In this document: piece after piece, positions 18,958 to 27,196 of the stretch
Layout: each line of letters opens with the position of its first letter
Numbering within the stretch: position 1 is the first letter of the stretch
Virus record (IMG/VR): IMGVR_UViG_3300006875_000065
Coordinates: 1 to 35,434 of that record
DNA length: 35,434 nt
Direction: 5' to 3' (one strand)
From: a virus
Notes under the pieces: generated by a model
Seen by the model: only the letters and a program-made list of their open reading frames with translations
Databases searched by the model: none
Told to the model about the DNA's origin: nothing
Position numbers and translations under genes: made by a program

Positions 18958-19121
18958 TACTTCGACTCCATTAACCACGTATTGGCTGTATCCATCCAGT
19001 CAAGAACCTCCGGATCGAGACTCTCACCGTTACGATATGCGCTGTATACTTCGCAGAACTTTTGTTCTACAGCAAGCACACCATCATTCAATGTAGGCAG
19101 CGAAAACATCTCTATTTGCAT
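18957..19121 (-). CDS. Hypothetical acidic protein, 54 aa
   Basis: Unrecognised, helical (LNDGVLAVEQKFCEVYSAYRNG, LDPEVLDWMDTANTWL). GGAGA precedes the ATG by 9 nt. First gene behind the promoter at 19149-19178, whose transcript should also include tRNA-Arg, tRNA-Cys, purT and the DUF458 gene. Confidence 0.65.
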   Translation of the reverse strand: MQIEMFSLPTLNDGVLAVEQKFCEVYSAYRNGESLDPEVLDWMDTANTWLMESK

Positions 19122-19148
19122 ATCATAATCTCCTTTAGTATATATGCC

Positions 19149-19178
19149 AATATAACCTATTATGGGTTAATTGTACAC
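19149..19178 (-). promoter_or_regulatory. Early-type promoter for the 19121-17001 unit
   Basis: -35 GTGTACA (19172-19178), 17-bp spacer, -10 TATATT (19149-19154). Confidence 0.8.
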
Positions 19179-19185
19179 AACTATT

Positions 19186-19578
19186 TTACTCCGATAACCA
19201 CTTGGCGATTGAACCATACTTAAGGTTGAGTCTGTGCTCGAGGATCTCAAGACCATAGTGGTCGAACTCTTCCTTACTGATACCTTCACCAAAAGCCATA
19301 TGTTCAATTGCACGCTCACGTGTACAACCGTTCATTACCTTTTGCATGTCATCTACACAGCAAACAAATTCATAAAAGTTGTTCTGCTGTTCGATAGCTT
19401 CTTGCTCGATCTGCTTGTCGAGCTTATCAGAAAGATATTTAAAGTCAGCATCGAAAGCTTCGACCGACTCAAACGTAGTACCACGAGGACGGAAACCATA
19501 CACGTCCTTGTACAGGTCTGAATAGATGTCACCATCACGGCTGTTAGTGGCAGTGTTGATATCACGAAGAGTAAGCAT
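19186..19578 (-). CDS. Hypothetical protein, 130 aa
   Basis: Unrecognised, acidic and helical. A Gln/Glu-rich stretch (LDKQIEQEAIEQQNNFYEFV) may form a coiled coil. The C-terminal part (CTRERAIEHMAFGEGISKEEFDHYGLEILEHRL) looks like a small helical domain. Single-gene early unit with its own promoter at 19612-19640. Confidence 0.65.
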   Translation of the reverse strand: MLTLRDINTATNSRDGDIYSDLYKDVYGFRPRGTTFESVEAFDADFKYLSDKLDKQIEQEAIEQQNNFYEFVCCVDDMQKVMNGCTRERAIEHMAFGEGISKEEFDHYGLEILEHRLNLKYGSIAKWLSE

Positions 19579-19611
19579 AATTAAAAATCCTCAATCACAT
19601 TTGATATAACC

Positions 19612-19640
19612 ATTATATACAGTTTGAGATTAATGTACAT
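19612..19640 (-). promoter_or_regulatory. Early-type promoter for the 19578 gene
   Basis: -35 ATGTACA (19634-19640), 16-bp spacer, -10 TATAAT (19612-19617). It abuts the repeated terminator. Confidence 0.8.
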
Positions 19641-19675
19641 AAAAAAATGCGCTCAGAGTCAATCCAAGCGCATTT
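19641..19675. terminator. Hairpin terminator, copy 2 of the repeated element
   Basis: Stem AAATGCGCT / AGCGCATTT; loop ends GTCAATCCAA. On the minus strand the stem is followed by seven T, ending the 19684-19956 transcript. Loop and flank match the copy at 10806-10845. Confidence 0.8.
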
Positions 19676-19683
19676 AATTTTGA

Positions 19684-19956
19684 TTAGAATCGGTAGAATT
19701 TTTTACGGAATGAGTACGCAATGGAATCGTCGAAGTCAGGATGACGAGACCAGAATTTCATTTTGCGTTCGGCGAGATCGAGTTCTTTTCGAGCCTGTTG
19801 CCGTTCGTTGAAGTCAGTTGAGGCTTTCGCGATATGTTCGAGGGCGATATAATTGTACGAATGTTTAGCCCATTGTGAGTTCGGATTAAGACGATGAATT
19901 AAAGACGGATTGAAATCCGAGTTTTTTGCCGATCCGGAGTCATAAAAAATAGCCAT
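19684..19956 (-). CDS. Hypothetical protein, 90 aa
   Basis: Unrecognised basic helical protein (NYIALEHIAKASTDFNERQQARKELDLAERKMKFW) with an Arg/Lys/aromatic C terminus (SFRKKFYRF). The charge pattern would suit nucleic-acid or host-protein binding, but no known motif is seen. Own promoter (19986-20015) and terminator make it a single-gene unit. Confidence 0.65.
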   Translation of the reverse strand: MAIFYDSGSAKNSDFNPSLIHRLNPNSQWAKHSYNYIALEHIAKASTDFNERQQARKELDLAERKMKFWSRHPDFDDSIAYSFRKKFYRF

Positions 19957-19985
19957 GATAGAGAACCTTTCCTAGTTGAAAGACC

Positions 19986-20015
19986 ACTCTACCATAGCTA
20001 TTGATATTTGTACAA
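19986..20015 (-). promoter_or_regulatory. Early-type promoter for the 19956 gene
   Basis: -35 TTGTACA (20009-20015), 17-bp spacer, -10 TAGAGT (19986-19991). Confidence 0.75.
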
Positions 20016-20079
20016 TCTTATTTTTTGCGACCGATATTAATCTAATGCATTTATTATCTTAAAAAGAATGGCGCAGCAT

Positions 20080-20484
20080 TTACTTAGTAGGTGCACGTCT
20101 TCCAATATTATATTTGGTCACGAGATTCCACTCATCCTTCTCCTTGAACGGAAGGATCTTGATCTGGCTTAGTGGAGTCAGTGGTTCGTTGGTCGAACCT
20201 TCCTCTGCCAGCTTAATCAGTTGCCAATCAACCAGGAGATTCGTGATTGCATTTCTACGGCCCTTGTCCTCATCAGAGAAGTTTGATGGCTTGCCGTCCA
20301 GAGCAAAGAGCTCCTTGAAGTGCACAATGTAATATTTGCCCTGCTTGTGCAGGATGTGGCACGATTGGTACAGTGTCTTGTCTTTGCGTGATGCGACACC
20401 AATACGTGTCAGCGTCTCACGGACCTTAAGGAAATCGTCTTCCTCACCCAGCTTTACTTCAATTAAACTATCGACTACGTTCAT
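20080..20484 (-). CDS. regA: RegA translational repressor
   Basis: 134 aa (T4 RegA is 122). Strong T4 RegA signature: FLKVRETLTRIGVASRKDKTLYQSCHILHKQGKYYIVHFKE, later EWNLVTKYNIG. RegA binds around start codons of early mRNAs and blocks ribosomes. The start at 20484 is chosen for GGAG 7 nt upstream. It overlaps gene 62 by 17 nt. In T4 the next gene is 43; here a non-coding gap and the accessory block follow. It probably autoregulates and represses genes 44 and 45, as in T4 (inferred). Confidence 0.96.
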   Translation of the reverse strand: MNVVDSLIEVKLGEEDDFLKVRETLTRIGVASRKDKTLYQSCHILHKQGKYYIVHFKELFALDGKPSNFSDEDKGRRNAITNLLVDWQLIKLAEEGSTNEPLTPLSQIKILPFKEKDEWNLVTKYNIGRRAPTK

Positions 20485-20872
20485 TTCTAACTCCACCCTT
20501 ATCAAGTTTATTTTTTATTGTTTTCATTTGATCCGGGGAAAGTAACTTAATTGCGGCTTTGGCCTTTTGACGGTTATAGCCGTAGTAAGACATTACCAGT
20601 TCTAAATCACTATCCTTATCTTTTTTCACCCATTTTGAATACCGCTTACTGGGTCGTACAATATTTATTAGAAACGAATATTGTAACTTGTTGTCCAGAC
20701 CATGATTGCAGTTCATCATGTTGGCCAGTTGAATGGTATCCTGGAAGTAGGATAGTGACTTGTTGGTAATGAATGCGTTGTAGCTTTTCTCTGCTAACTG
20801 GTCATTCTCGGTACCCTTCATAAGATTCTTCTTAGAAGAGTTAATAGAGTTTACAAAATCAAACGGTGTCAT
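20468..20872 (-). CDS. 62: Clamp loader small subunit (T4 gp62 type)
   Basis: 134 aa (T4 gp62 is 187; T4-like relatives vary). Start MTPFDFVNSINSSKKNLM resembles gp62, and NAFITNKSLSYFQDTIQLANMMN is the conserved part. It forms the 4:1 clamp loader with gp44 to load gp45 on DNA. Position between gene 44 and regA is the T4 order, interrupted only by a 64-aa zinc protein. Overlaps on both sides. Confidence 0.88.
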   Translation of the reverse strand: MTPFDFVNSINSSKKNLMKGTENDQLAEKSYNAFITNKSLSYFQDTIQLANMMNCNHGLDNKLQYSFLINIVRPSKRYSKWVKKDKDSDLELVMSYYGYNRQKAKAAIKLLSPDQMKTIKNKLDKGGVRNERSR

Positions 20873-21053
20873 CCTGTTTTCTGCCCTTCATAATAATTTC
20901 GGCAGACTTATCAAAGAAGTCTGCACATTTCTCACAGATCTCAAGAGAGACCACGCCATCATCGGTATTCAACCGCATTTCATGGAACGGCACACACTTG
21001 AGATACTTATCTTCACACACGGCACATGTTTTGTTCCAGTTGAACCAGGTCAT
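20859..21053 (-). CDS. Small zinc-binding protein, 64 aa
   Basis: Two Cys pairs, TCAVCEDKYLKC (CxxC) and EICEKCADF (CxxC), about 30 residues apart suggest a zinc ribbon. The rest has no clear relation. It is inserted between genes 44 and 62, overlapping both (4 and 14 nt), so it is made with the clamp loader. T4 has no such gene here. A role at the replication complex is possible but only by position. Confidence 0.7.
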   Translation of the reverse strand: MTWFNWNKTCAVCEDKYLKCVPFHEMRLNTDDGVVSLEICEKCADFFDKSAEIIMKGRKQDDTV

Positions 21054-21985
21054 AGGAACTCACAGTCCGCCATGATTTCGGTGAGACAGGCAGTCAGGTT
21101 GATTTCAGGATCAGCTGCAAATGCATTCTGATACTGGTACTTTGCAAGGTGGAGGACTAAAACCGGTATGGAGTCTGGCTTTATATAGTCCTCCGCCTTG
21201 TCAAAGAAGGCACGGAAGAACTCGGTCGTATCCATGTCAGACTCTGCAACCCATTTACGCATTGCACTAAAGTTACGATCCTTTAGATAGCTAATGAGTT
21301 TGGCAAGTGCAGTGTCTGAGAAGTTGGATAGAATACCCGAGTCAATGTTACCAGTAGCCGAATACTGCTGGAGTTCATTGAGAACACGACGCCAGTCGGG
21401 GAAGTGCTTGGTCAGGACCTGAGCAACAACCGCCTTCTCGAACGGCACGTTCTCCTTCTCGAGGATAACAACCACACGCTTCATGAATTGAGCTGCGAGG
21501 GTTGCCATCTCTGCCTTAGAGATCTTGAAGTTGATGACCGAACACCGTGACTGCAAAGGCTCGATGATACGATCCTTAAAGTTGCAGGTCAGGATGAAAC
21601 CACAGTTAGCCGAGAACTCTTCCATAAAATTACGAAGAGCCGGTTGGGTAGACTGTGCGTTAAGATAGTCAGCCTCATCGAGGATAACATACTTACGACC
21701 ACCGGATAGAGAGATGGAGGAGGCGAAACGAGCAATGTCGTTACGTAGTGTATCGATACCACCGTTCATAGAACCGTTGATAACGATATAGTCACATCCC
21801 AGTTCCTCACACATGGCCTTAGCTACTGTTGTCTTTCCGACGCCAGCAGAACCGGACAGGATGAGGTTAGGGATATTCTTCTGATCGACAAACTGTTGGA
21901 ATACAGTCTTCAGATGTGTGGGAAGGATAGTGTCCGCAATAGTCTTTGGACGGAAACGTTCGGTCCAGAGGAATTCTTCTAACAT
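21050..21985 (-). CDS. 44: Clamp loader ATPase subunit (T4 gp44 type)
   Basis: 311 aa (T4 gp44 is 319). AAA+ ATPase with Walker A GSAGVGKT (45-52), Walker B ILDEADYLN (DEAD 103-106), sensor 1 LTCN and the SRC arginine-finger motif (146-148). With gp62 it opens and loads the gp45 ring. GGAGATTATATT precedes the ATG. The 80-bp gap to gene 45 contains a GTCCGT/ACGGAC hairpin. Confidence 0.96.
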   Translation of the reverse strand: MLEEFLWTERFRPKTIADTILPTHLKTVFQQFVDQKNIPNLILSGSAGVGKTTVAKAMCEELGCDYIVINGSMNGGIDTLRNDIARFASSISLSGGRKYVILDEADYLNAQSTQPALRNFMEEFSANCGFILTCNFKDRIIEPLQSRCSVINFKISKAEMATLAAQFMKRVVVILEKENVPFEKAVVAQVLTKHFPDWRRVLNELQQYSATGNIDSGILSNFSDTALAKLISYLKDRNFSAMRKWVAESDMDTTEFFRAFFDKAEDYIKPDSIPVLVLHLAKYQYQNAFAADPEINLTACLTEIMADCEFL

Positions 21986-22068
21986 AATATAATCTCCATC
22001 ATAAAGTAAAGTGTCCGTCGCGAAGTCTTAGCATCCACGGACTCTGGCTTAGAGGACCAGCAAACCAT

Positions 22069-22728
22069 TTAACCGTCGTACTTGGAGTTAGATTCGACGG
22101 CAATCCAATATTCTACAGTTTCACCCTTGAAGTGGCTAAGACCCTTTGACGAGATGGATACGTCATACTTACCAGGAATCAACTTGATGTTATCCGAACG
22201 GAATACCATACGGAAGTTTGCATCGGTCTCACCGACCTCAACGCTGAACGAGTCATTGGTTGCACCCTTGGTGTCAACAGCCTGAAGCAGGATACGACCT
22301 TCGATGCCGGTCACTGCAATGTCAGGAAGTTGTGATACACTCAGTGCCTTCATGACACGGTTAAGAGCATCCTCGGTGAGAGTGAAACGAACTTCAGGAT
22401 TGGGCAGTTCGATTTCCTTATCAGGTGCAACCATGATAAGTGACGGATCGCTGAACGCATACTTAAACTTGTTACCACCCTCAGAGATCTCAACATACGA
22501 TTCCTTAAGAGTCAGTTCAGGCTCATTGAAGAGTGAGACAGTACCGAGGAAACGGCTGAGGTCGTAGATTGCAAACGTCGAATCGAATTCTTGATTGAGG
22601 AATGCACGTGCAAGAACAGACTTAGTAGGTGAGATCGTTCTTACTTGGTTGCCCTGTTTAATCATAATGTTCTGATTAATAGACGAGAAGTTCTTAAGGA
22701 TCTGAGTAGTATTCGTATTAAGCTTCAT
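22069..22728 (-). CDS. 45: DNA polymerase sliding clamp (T4 gp45 type)
   Basis: 219 aa (T4 gp45 is 228). N terminus MKLNTNTTQILKNFSSIN and FAIYDLSRFLGTVSLF match gp45. It is a trimeric ring, the processivity factor for gp43 and, in T4, a mobile activator of late transcription with gp55 and gp33. Its promoter is covered by a large inverted repeat (22751-22795), unique in the window. TGGAGATATATT lies ahead of the ATG. Confidence 0.95.
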   Translation of the reverse strand: MKLNTNTTQILKNFSSINQNIMIKQGNQVRTISPTKSVLARAFLNQEFDSTFAIYDLSRFLGTVSLFNEPELTLKESYVEISEGGNKFKYAFSDPSLIMVAPDKEIELPNPEVRFTLTEDALNRVMKALSVSQLPDIAVTGIEGRILLQAVDTKGATNDSFSVEVGETDANFRMVFRSDNIKLIPGKYDVSISSKGLSHFKGETVEYWIAVESNSKYDG

Positions 22729-22750
22729 AATATATCTCCATGTTATAATG

Positions 22751-22795
22751 ACTTATCCGTAGTCATTTACCAGTATAGCATGACTGCGGATAAGT
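22751..22795. repeat. 16-bp inverted repeat across the gene 45 promoter
   Basis: Arms 22751-22766 and 22780-22795 match at 15 of 16 positions (ACTTATCCG...CAT type), separated by 13 bp. The -10 box lies between the arms and the -35 box starts at the outer end of the right arm. It could be an operator for a dimeric repressor. Confidence 0.7.
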
Positions 22796-22801
22796 GTACA
22801 T
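22772..22801 (-). promoter_or_regulatory. Early-type promoter for the 45-44-62-regA operon
   Basis: -35 ATGTACA (22795-22801), 17-bp spacer, -10 TATACT (22772-22777). Strong match, overlapped by the inverted repeat. Confidence 0.85.
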
Positions 22802-22808
22802 CACTATT

Positions 22809-23669
22809 TTACTTTTTCTTCTTTAATTGACCGACATCAGCCGTGGCTGCTGCACCGATCTGAGCCAGGTCAACAAGGCTACCACCGAAGACATACATGC
22901 CGACGTGTTGTAGTTGCATCCATGGGCAGAACCATACCTTCATACCAGCATTACGTGTCCACTGACAGAACATGTAGTCTTCCGACAGGTAACGCTTCGT
23001 GTCTGGACAGATAGGCGTATCGAAGAAGGCCATGATCTCACGTGAACCATCAAAGTGTTCTGTGCGAACATGGTCAGGCTTGTACATCTGCTGAGGATAA
23101 GCTTCAGCAAACTTGTCGAAAGTGTTACGACGGATCATCATGAATCCGGTACCAGCTTCGAGAACTTCAACCGGTTCACCGAGTGGAATCTCACCACGAT
23201 CACCAGCAGGATTGAAGACATAGTCGCCTACATACTTCTCAAGCTGATTAGGATCTTCATCGGCGAAGCCCTTGTCAACTGCAAGCTTGATCTTTTCCCA
23301 GCTGATACACTTCTTTGGATAAGGACCTGCGATGATATCATAGTCATCATCTTCTGGATTCTGCGACTGTAGAGCAAGCAATGCAATCACGTCGTTGGCG
23401 TTGAAACCGATATCCGAGTCGATGAACATCAGGTGGGTGTCACCTGAACGCATGAACTCGTCAGCACAGTAGTTACGTGCACGAGTAATCAGCGACTCAT
23501 TGAAGAGGAAGTAGAATCGAACCTGAATACCGTAGTGGGTACATAGTGCCGAGAGATCGGCGATCGAGCGAGTGAACATGCCGGCACACTGTCCGCCATA
23601 CATAGGAGCCGCTACAAAGAGCTTGCGCTCACGCAACTTTTCAATTGGTACGTTAATTTCAATTCCCAT
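22809..23669 (-). CDS. GT-A fold glycosyltransferase
   Basis: 286 aa. N-terminal KLFVAAPMYGGQ and a beta-strand plus DxD motif in MFIDSDIGFNANDVIAL (about residues 80-95) fit a nucleotide-sugar-dependent GT-A enzyme. A second conserved region (LSEDYMFCQWTRNAGMKVW) places an ED pair typical of GT2-like catalysis. No signal peptide, so it acts in the cytoplasm. Its position between the modification genes and gene 45 suggests DNA hydroxymethyl-base glycosylation, but virion protein or lipid sugar transfer are alternatives. Confidence 0.75.
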   Translation of the reverse strand: MGIEINVPIEKLRERKLFVAAPMYGGQCAGMFTRSIADLSALCTHYGIQVRFYFLFNESLITRARNYCADEFMRSGDTHLMFIDSDIGFNANDVIALLALQSQNPEDDDYDIIAGPYPKKCISWEKIKLAVDKGFADEDPNQLEKYVGDYVFNPAGDRGEIPLGEPVEVLEAGTGFMMIRRNTFDKFAEAYPQQMYKPDHVRTEHFDGSREIMAFFDTPICPDTKRYLSEDYMFCQWTRNAGMKVWFCPWMQLQHVGMYVFGGSLVDLAQIGAAATADVGQLKKKK

Positions 23670-23671
23670 AA

Positions 23672-24109
23672 TTAATCCTTATTTTCTGTGTCATGGACGT
23701 GGAGTTGCATAATTGCATAGTGGATAACCTTCATCAGGTCTTTGCGCCATTCGGCTGGATCGCCTTTGCGACCGTAACGCTGTGTGTACTTCATCATATT
23801 CCCGATATTGAAACCGGTGCCGTGGCCTGCATCAATGATGAATTCTGTTGCTTGGAATTTATTTCGGGAATAATGCTGATCGTACGTAGCATCAATGTAA
23901 GACTGAATTTCTTTGAGTGATTCGCCTTCATTGTATTTATACTCGATTAAATGCTTTGCTTTAATTCCTGGAATAAAAGTTGCAATGGTTCCCATTTTAC
24001 CAGGAGGGCCTTCGGTTCCAGGTATACCAGTTGCATTCAAAGTAGATCCATGTCCTATTGTAAGTTTTCCTGCATCGCTCATTTCTTCTTCAATCCTTTT
24101 TGCGCTCAT
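23672..24109 (-). CDS. DUF3310-type protein with a collagen-like insert
   Basis: 145 aa. The C-terminal half (ATEFIIDAGHGTGFNIGNMMKYTQRYGRKG, then KDLMKVIHYAIMQL) is the DUF3310 pattern (GN-x-x-KY-x-x-R), a small helical domain common in phages near nucleotide genes. The N-terminal half holds a short run of Gly-X-Y triplets (GIPGTEGPPGKMG), like collagen-type linkers of virion proteins. It overlaps the next gene upstream by one base (TAATG). Function unknown. Confidence 0.75.
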   Translation of the reverse strand: MSAKRIEEEMSDAGKLTIGHGSTLNATGIPGTEGPPGKMGTIATFIPGIKAKHLIEYKYNEGESLKEIQSYIDATYDQHYSRNKFQATEFIIDAGHGTGFNIGNMMKYTQRYGRKGDPAEWRKDLMKVIHYAIMQLHVHDTENKD

Positions 24110-25140
24110 TATATAAAAAAGTCCTCTAGTGTTGATGGTTTAGTTTCAGACAAGCCGCTCCATTTACGACCTTGCCAGTGTGGATAGGAATCACGTGATA
24201 GATGGACAGACTTTGGTTTCTCCATGTGAGCAAAGTCAAGTTCACCCTTATCATTCATGAGGTAGTCAACCCATTCAATGAAGTTGACACTACCTTGTGC
24301 ACAAAGTTTCTTCATCTCATCCTTGAAGATCAGGCGAACAGTCTCACGATGTTCCCATGCACCGTAGAACGGTGTACCCTTATAGTAACCAGTCTTCGGC
24401 AATGCACGAGACTCATTCTCGATAGGTAGCAGTTCATAGGCATATACCTTGGCCAGATCTAGTTGAGATAGTTGCTCATAGTATCTTTTAGCAAGATCAC
24501 GAGTTGCCTCTTCAGGATTTGCCTGACGCATCAGATGGTGACGCACATCGATGTTGCCAAAGTAGAACTCAGCAATCTCATGATGCGGTTGAATGAACGT
24601 ACTCAGACCTTCCTTGAGTGCACCGTGTAGAGTCTTGAAAGGCACTGAGTTAACAAACCAACCTGGACGATACATGCAGATAGCATGGCTATCACCGGCA
24701 ACCACCTTTGTTGTTGCCGTCATCTGCCTAAGAGTCACAGCAGTATTCTCGATACGCTTCAGGTTTTCCCAGTCAACCTTTGCCCAGTCAGGATGGATAT
24801 CACCCTTCATACGTGGCTCGAGCATCTCAGAATATTTAGGATGATCGATCCACAACGATTTCACAATACCCTTAAATTGAGAGTAGCGAATCAGGTTGTC
24901 GATATTACCGTAGTTTTTCATTCCACCAAATAGGTTAAGAGATCCACCCCAGTCATTGCCGTGATAGACACAGATAGTATCGAATGAATTGATATCAGGA
25001 TGGATATCACCAGTACGGTCTAGATGTACAGTGTATCCGGCATCCTCTAACTGGTCTGCATATATTGCCGCCTGGGCTGCACGATGCGAATGGATGTTAG
25101 ACGATATGTGGGTGAATGGGGATGTGATTAGTATGCTCAT
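24109..25140 (-). CDS. SGNH/GDSL-like enzyme (putative)
   Basis: 343 aa. VVAGDSHAICMYRPG has the GDS-like nucleophile motif, EFYFGNIDVRHHLM a block III-like GN-x-D, and VHLSRDSYPHW a possible C-terminal D-x-x-H. Together they suggest a SGNH-type hydrolase or transferase, though the N-terminal 150 residues (starting MSILITSPFTHISSNIHSH) are unlike typical members. The ATG at 25140 is preferred; a GTG at 25149 lies inside the -10 box. The message may be leaderless. It is embedded with a PLP enzyme and the aGPT-like gene, which suggests a step in DNA base modification. The family call is tentative. Confidence 0.55.
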   Translation of the reverse strand: MSILITSPFTHISSNIHSHRAAQAAIYADQLEDAGYTVHLDRTGDIHPDINSFDTICVYHGNDWGGSLNLFGGMKNYGNIDNLIRYSQFKGIVKSLWIDHPKYSEMLEPRMKGDIHPDWAKVDWENLKRIENTAVTLRQMTATTKVVAGDSHAICMYRPGWFVNSVPFKTLHGALKEGLSTFIQPHHEIAEFYFGNIDVRHHLMRQANPEEATRDLAKRYYEQLSQLDLAKVYAYELLPIENESRALPKTGYYKGTPFYGAWEHRETVRLIFKDEMKKLCAQGSVNFIEWVDYLMNDKGELDFAHMEKPKSVHLSRDSYPHWQGRKWSGLSETKPSTLEDFFI

Positions 25141-25147
25141 ATTATTC

Positions 25148-25177
25148 ACTATACATCAAGTTGGGCAAAATGTACAC
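25148..25177 (-). promoter_or_regulatory. Early-type promoter for the 25140-22809 unit
   Basis: -35 GTGTACA (25171-25177), 17-bp spacer, -10 TATAGT (25148-25153). It lies in the last codons of the PLP gene and only 7 bp from the next ATG. Confidence 0.75.
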
Positions 25178-26051
25178 ATTTTTTTGGCCAATCGCGATAA
25201 CTATTTACGCGATCATAGATGGTAGGATCGTTGAGAACCGGTTCTGCGCCAACGTTCCAGAACAGGATATTGCGGCCGGTATTCTTTGGAATGTACTTCC
25301 ATACCTTACCATCATATGTATCTATGCATGGAAACGGTGGCAGATTCTCAGGCTTCTCACTCTGCTGGAATGCCATAGGGTCAGAGATAACATCAGCACG
25401 ACCGAGTTCACCAGCTTTCAGGTTACGTGATACAGCAACCGAGTGGAACTTGGCATTCGGCCATGCAATCTGCATTGCTCTCGAAAGAACGCCAGTCGAG
25501 ATGGCTACGTATACTTCATCTGGTGCTTCAATCTTTGATGCAGCCTTGACGATACCAGCAGTGACGAGTTCATGCTTTAGGCCAAGCGGAACGAAGAATG
25601 CATCGTCGTTCTGGTCTGCCCATTCCTTGGCGATCTTGTTCAGGTTCGGCATTGCAGCGATACGATGGAATGATGCCTCTGCACCCTGTTCGATACAACA
25701 TGCCTGGTGGTGTGAAATCCGTTGAGCAGAAGGCATGAACAACTTCACCTTCTTATTATGACGTTTAGCAACATCAAGGATGGATACACCTGCAAGACCC
25801 GTACGTGGCTGTACGTATACAATAGTCGACTGATTGATTCTTGAAATTAGACAGTCACCGCCGCGCACCTTAGTTCCTGTGATAAGATCGTCACGTACAC
25901 AACGCACACCATCATGCACAGTTACAACCGGATCTGGATAGGGATCGGTCCATGTGGCAGCAAGGTTTAGATAGTAGTCCTTGGCCTCTTCCCAAGAACG
26001 GTAACCTACATCCTGGTTATAACCATCGGTTATGTGTTTATCATGACTCAT
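25149..26051 (-). CDS. PLP-dependent fold-type II enzyme (beta-synthase/ACC-deaminase-like)
   Basis: 300 aa. VRCVRDDLITGTKVRGGD resembles the Lys-bearing motif of fold-type II enzymes (Lys61 as the Schiff-base residue). The central region (IVYVQPRTGLAGVSILDVAKRHNKK) and a Ser-Thr-Gly loop (AISTGVLSRAM, about 184-193) fit the cofactor-phosphate site. Such enzymes add or remove amino-acid side chains at C-beta. It overlaps the aGPT-like gene by 4 nt. Iyer and colleagues predicted PLP enzymes in phage base-modification clusters; a role in decorating a hydroxymethyl base is inferred from context. Confidence 0.7.
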   Translation of the reverse strand: MSHDKHITDGYNQDVGYRSWEEAKDYYLNLAATWTDPYPDPVVTVHDGVRCVRDDLITGTKVRGGDCLISRINQSTIVYVQPRTGLAGVSILDVAKRHNKKVKLFMPSAQRISHHQACCIEQGAEASFHRIAAMPNLNKIAKEWADQNDDAFFVPLGLKHELVTAGIVKAASKIEAPDEVYVAISTGVLSRAMQIAWPNAKFHSVAVSRNLKAGELGRADVISDPMAFQQSEKPENLPPFPCIDTYDGKVWKYIPKNTGRNILFWNVGAEPVLNDPTIYDRVNSYRDWPKKCVHFAQLDV

Positions 26052-27196
26052 AGCGCTTTCACCATTTCTTTGTATTGTTCCACAGATATACCGGCGGCTT
26101 TAATAACAGTATCATCGGACGGATGTGATGTCATCAAGTTAAATGTTTTTATTAGGCCCAGGTCCAACATCGCACGTTGACGTCCATACGGATGGTCTTT
26201 AATTTTACACGAGGACCAAACAGAGTCGAAGTCAAGATGGTTATAGTCTGCTCCTGGCTTGACATAGTTCTCAACCCATCTGATAAAGTCGCAGCACACA
26301 TCTTCTGCATTGTATGGATACGCACCAGTGTCGGCGTAGATCTTATCCATCACTTTATCAAGGAAGGCTTCCTTCTTCAACTTATCGGTGTTGACAGCCA
26401 AATATGATATGCATTCCACCGCATTCGTGCCATAGTAGAACATGCTATCCAGATTAACATATTGCGGGTACCAGTCAGCAATATCGGCAACAAATGCAGC
26501 ATACTGGAAACGGTAGACTCTAAGACCGTGCCTGGTATTCCATTCGAACAACCATTCACCAATCTCACGCATGTCCTTCTTGGCATTTGACTGCTCAAGC
26601 CATTCGGCTAACTCACGGCAAAGCTTCGGAGCATATTCTGAGAGATAGTAGTCGCCACCTCTTTGATAGTTTGTACCTGCCGGGATTTTTGGGAAGGAAG
26701 GAAACTGATAACCGACTGAGGTATAGAATGGATGTGGATAGTGGTTTAACTTACGAACCATCCATTCAATCGAGTCAGCTTCATAGAGATGAGGCAAGAT
26801 TGTGTTGTGATATCCGGATGGCTTCCTCGAATAGTTAATGCCAGAACCGGTTATGCGGTGAAGAAGAAATACGTACAGCCACTCTGGCAGACTGAAGTCG
26901 GCATGCTTGCCAGTCCAGTCACGGGCGATGTACCCACGCTCACGTGTGTGGAAGCCTTGTTTCATCTTATGGAAGTATGGATGTTCAGGAGTCCAACCAT
27001 AGAACACATCATTTACAATCTGAGAAAAGCCGGCGAACTTACGTTCGACGACATCATAGAGTTCGACGTTCTCCAACAGATCGTCGTTCATATTACTTTC
27101 AAGATAGGGAACTGTGCCTAGGTTACACTTTGCCTGTTGGTCCTTGGCCAGTTCAAAGTAACGAAGATATTCATCATAGTATTGTGTCAGTTCCAT
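26048..27196 (-). CDS. Alpha-glutamyl/putrescinyl thymine pyrophosphorylase-like protein (putative)
   Basis: 382 aa, all-helical. The segments LLHRITGSGINYSRKPSGYHNT and FQYAAFVADIADWYP, with the general layout of an N-terminal helical domain related to DNA glycosylases, recall the aGPT-Pplase family predicted in phage DNA hypermodification. I rely on pattern memory, not an alignment. Position is between a UDG-fold gene and the PLP gene, with overlaps both sides, so the three are translated together. It would act on hydroxymethylpyrimidine in DNA or nucleotides. Confidence 0.5.
   Translation of the reverse strand: MELTQYYDEYLRYFELAKDQQAKCNLGTVPYLESNMNDDLLENVELYDVVERKFAGFSQIVNDVFYGWTPEHPYFHKMKQGFHTRERGYIARDWTGKHADFSLPEWLYVFLLHRITGSGINYSRKPSGYHNTILPHLYEADSIEWMVRKLNHYPHPFYTSVGYQFPSFPKIPAGTNYQRGGDYYLSEYAPKLCRELAEWLEQSNAKKDMREIGEWLFEWNTRHGLRVYRFQYAAFVADIADWYPQYVNLDSMFYYGTNAVECISYLAVNTDKLKKEAFLDKVMDKIYADTGAYPYNAEDVCCDFIRWVENYVKPGADYNHLDFDSVWSSCKIKDHPYGRQRAMLDLGLIKTFNLMTSHPSDDTVIKAAGISVEQYKEMVKAL

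Noticed and set aside
23934-23941. TATAAATA late promoter inside the DUF3310 gene
   Set aside because: An exact match but inside codons with no gene start close downstream; probably chance.
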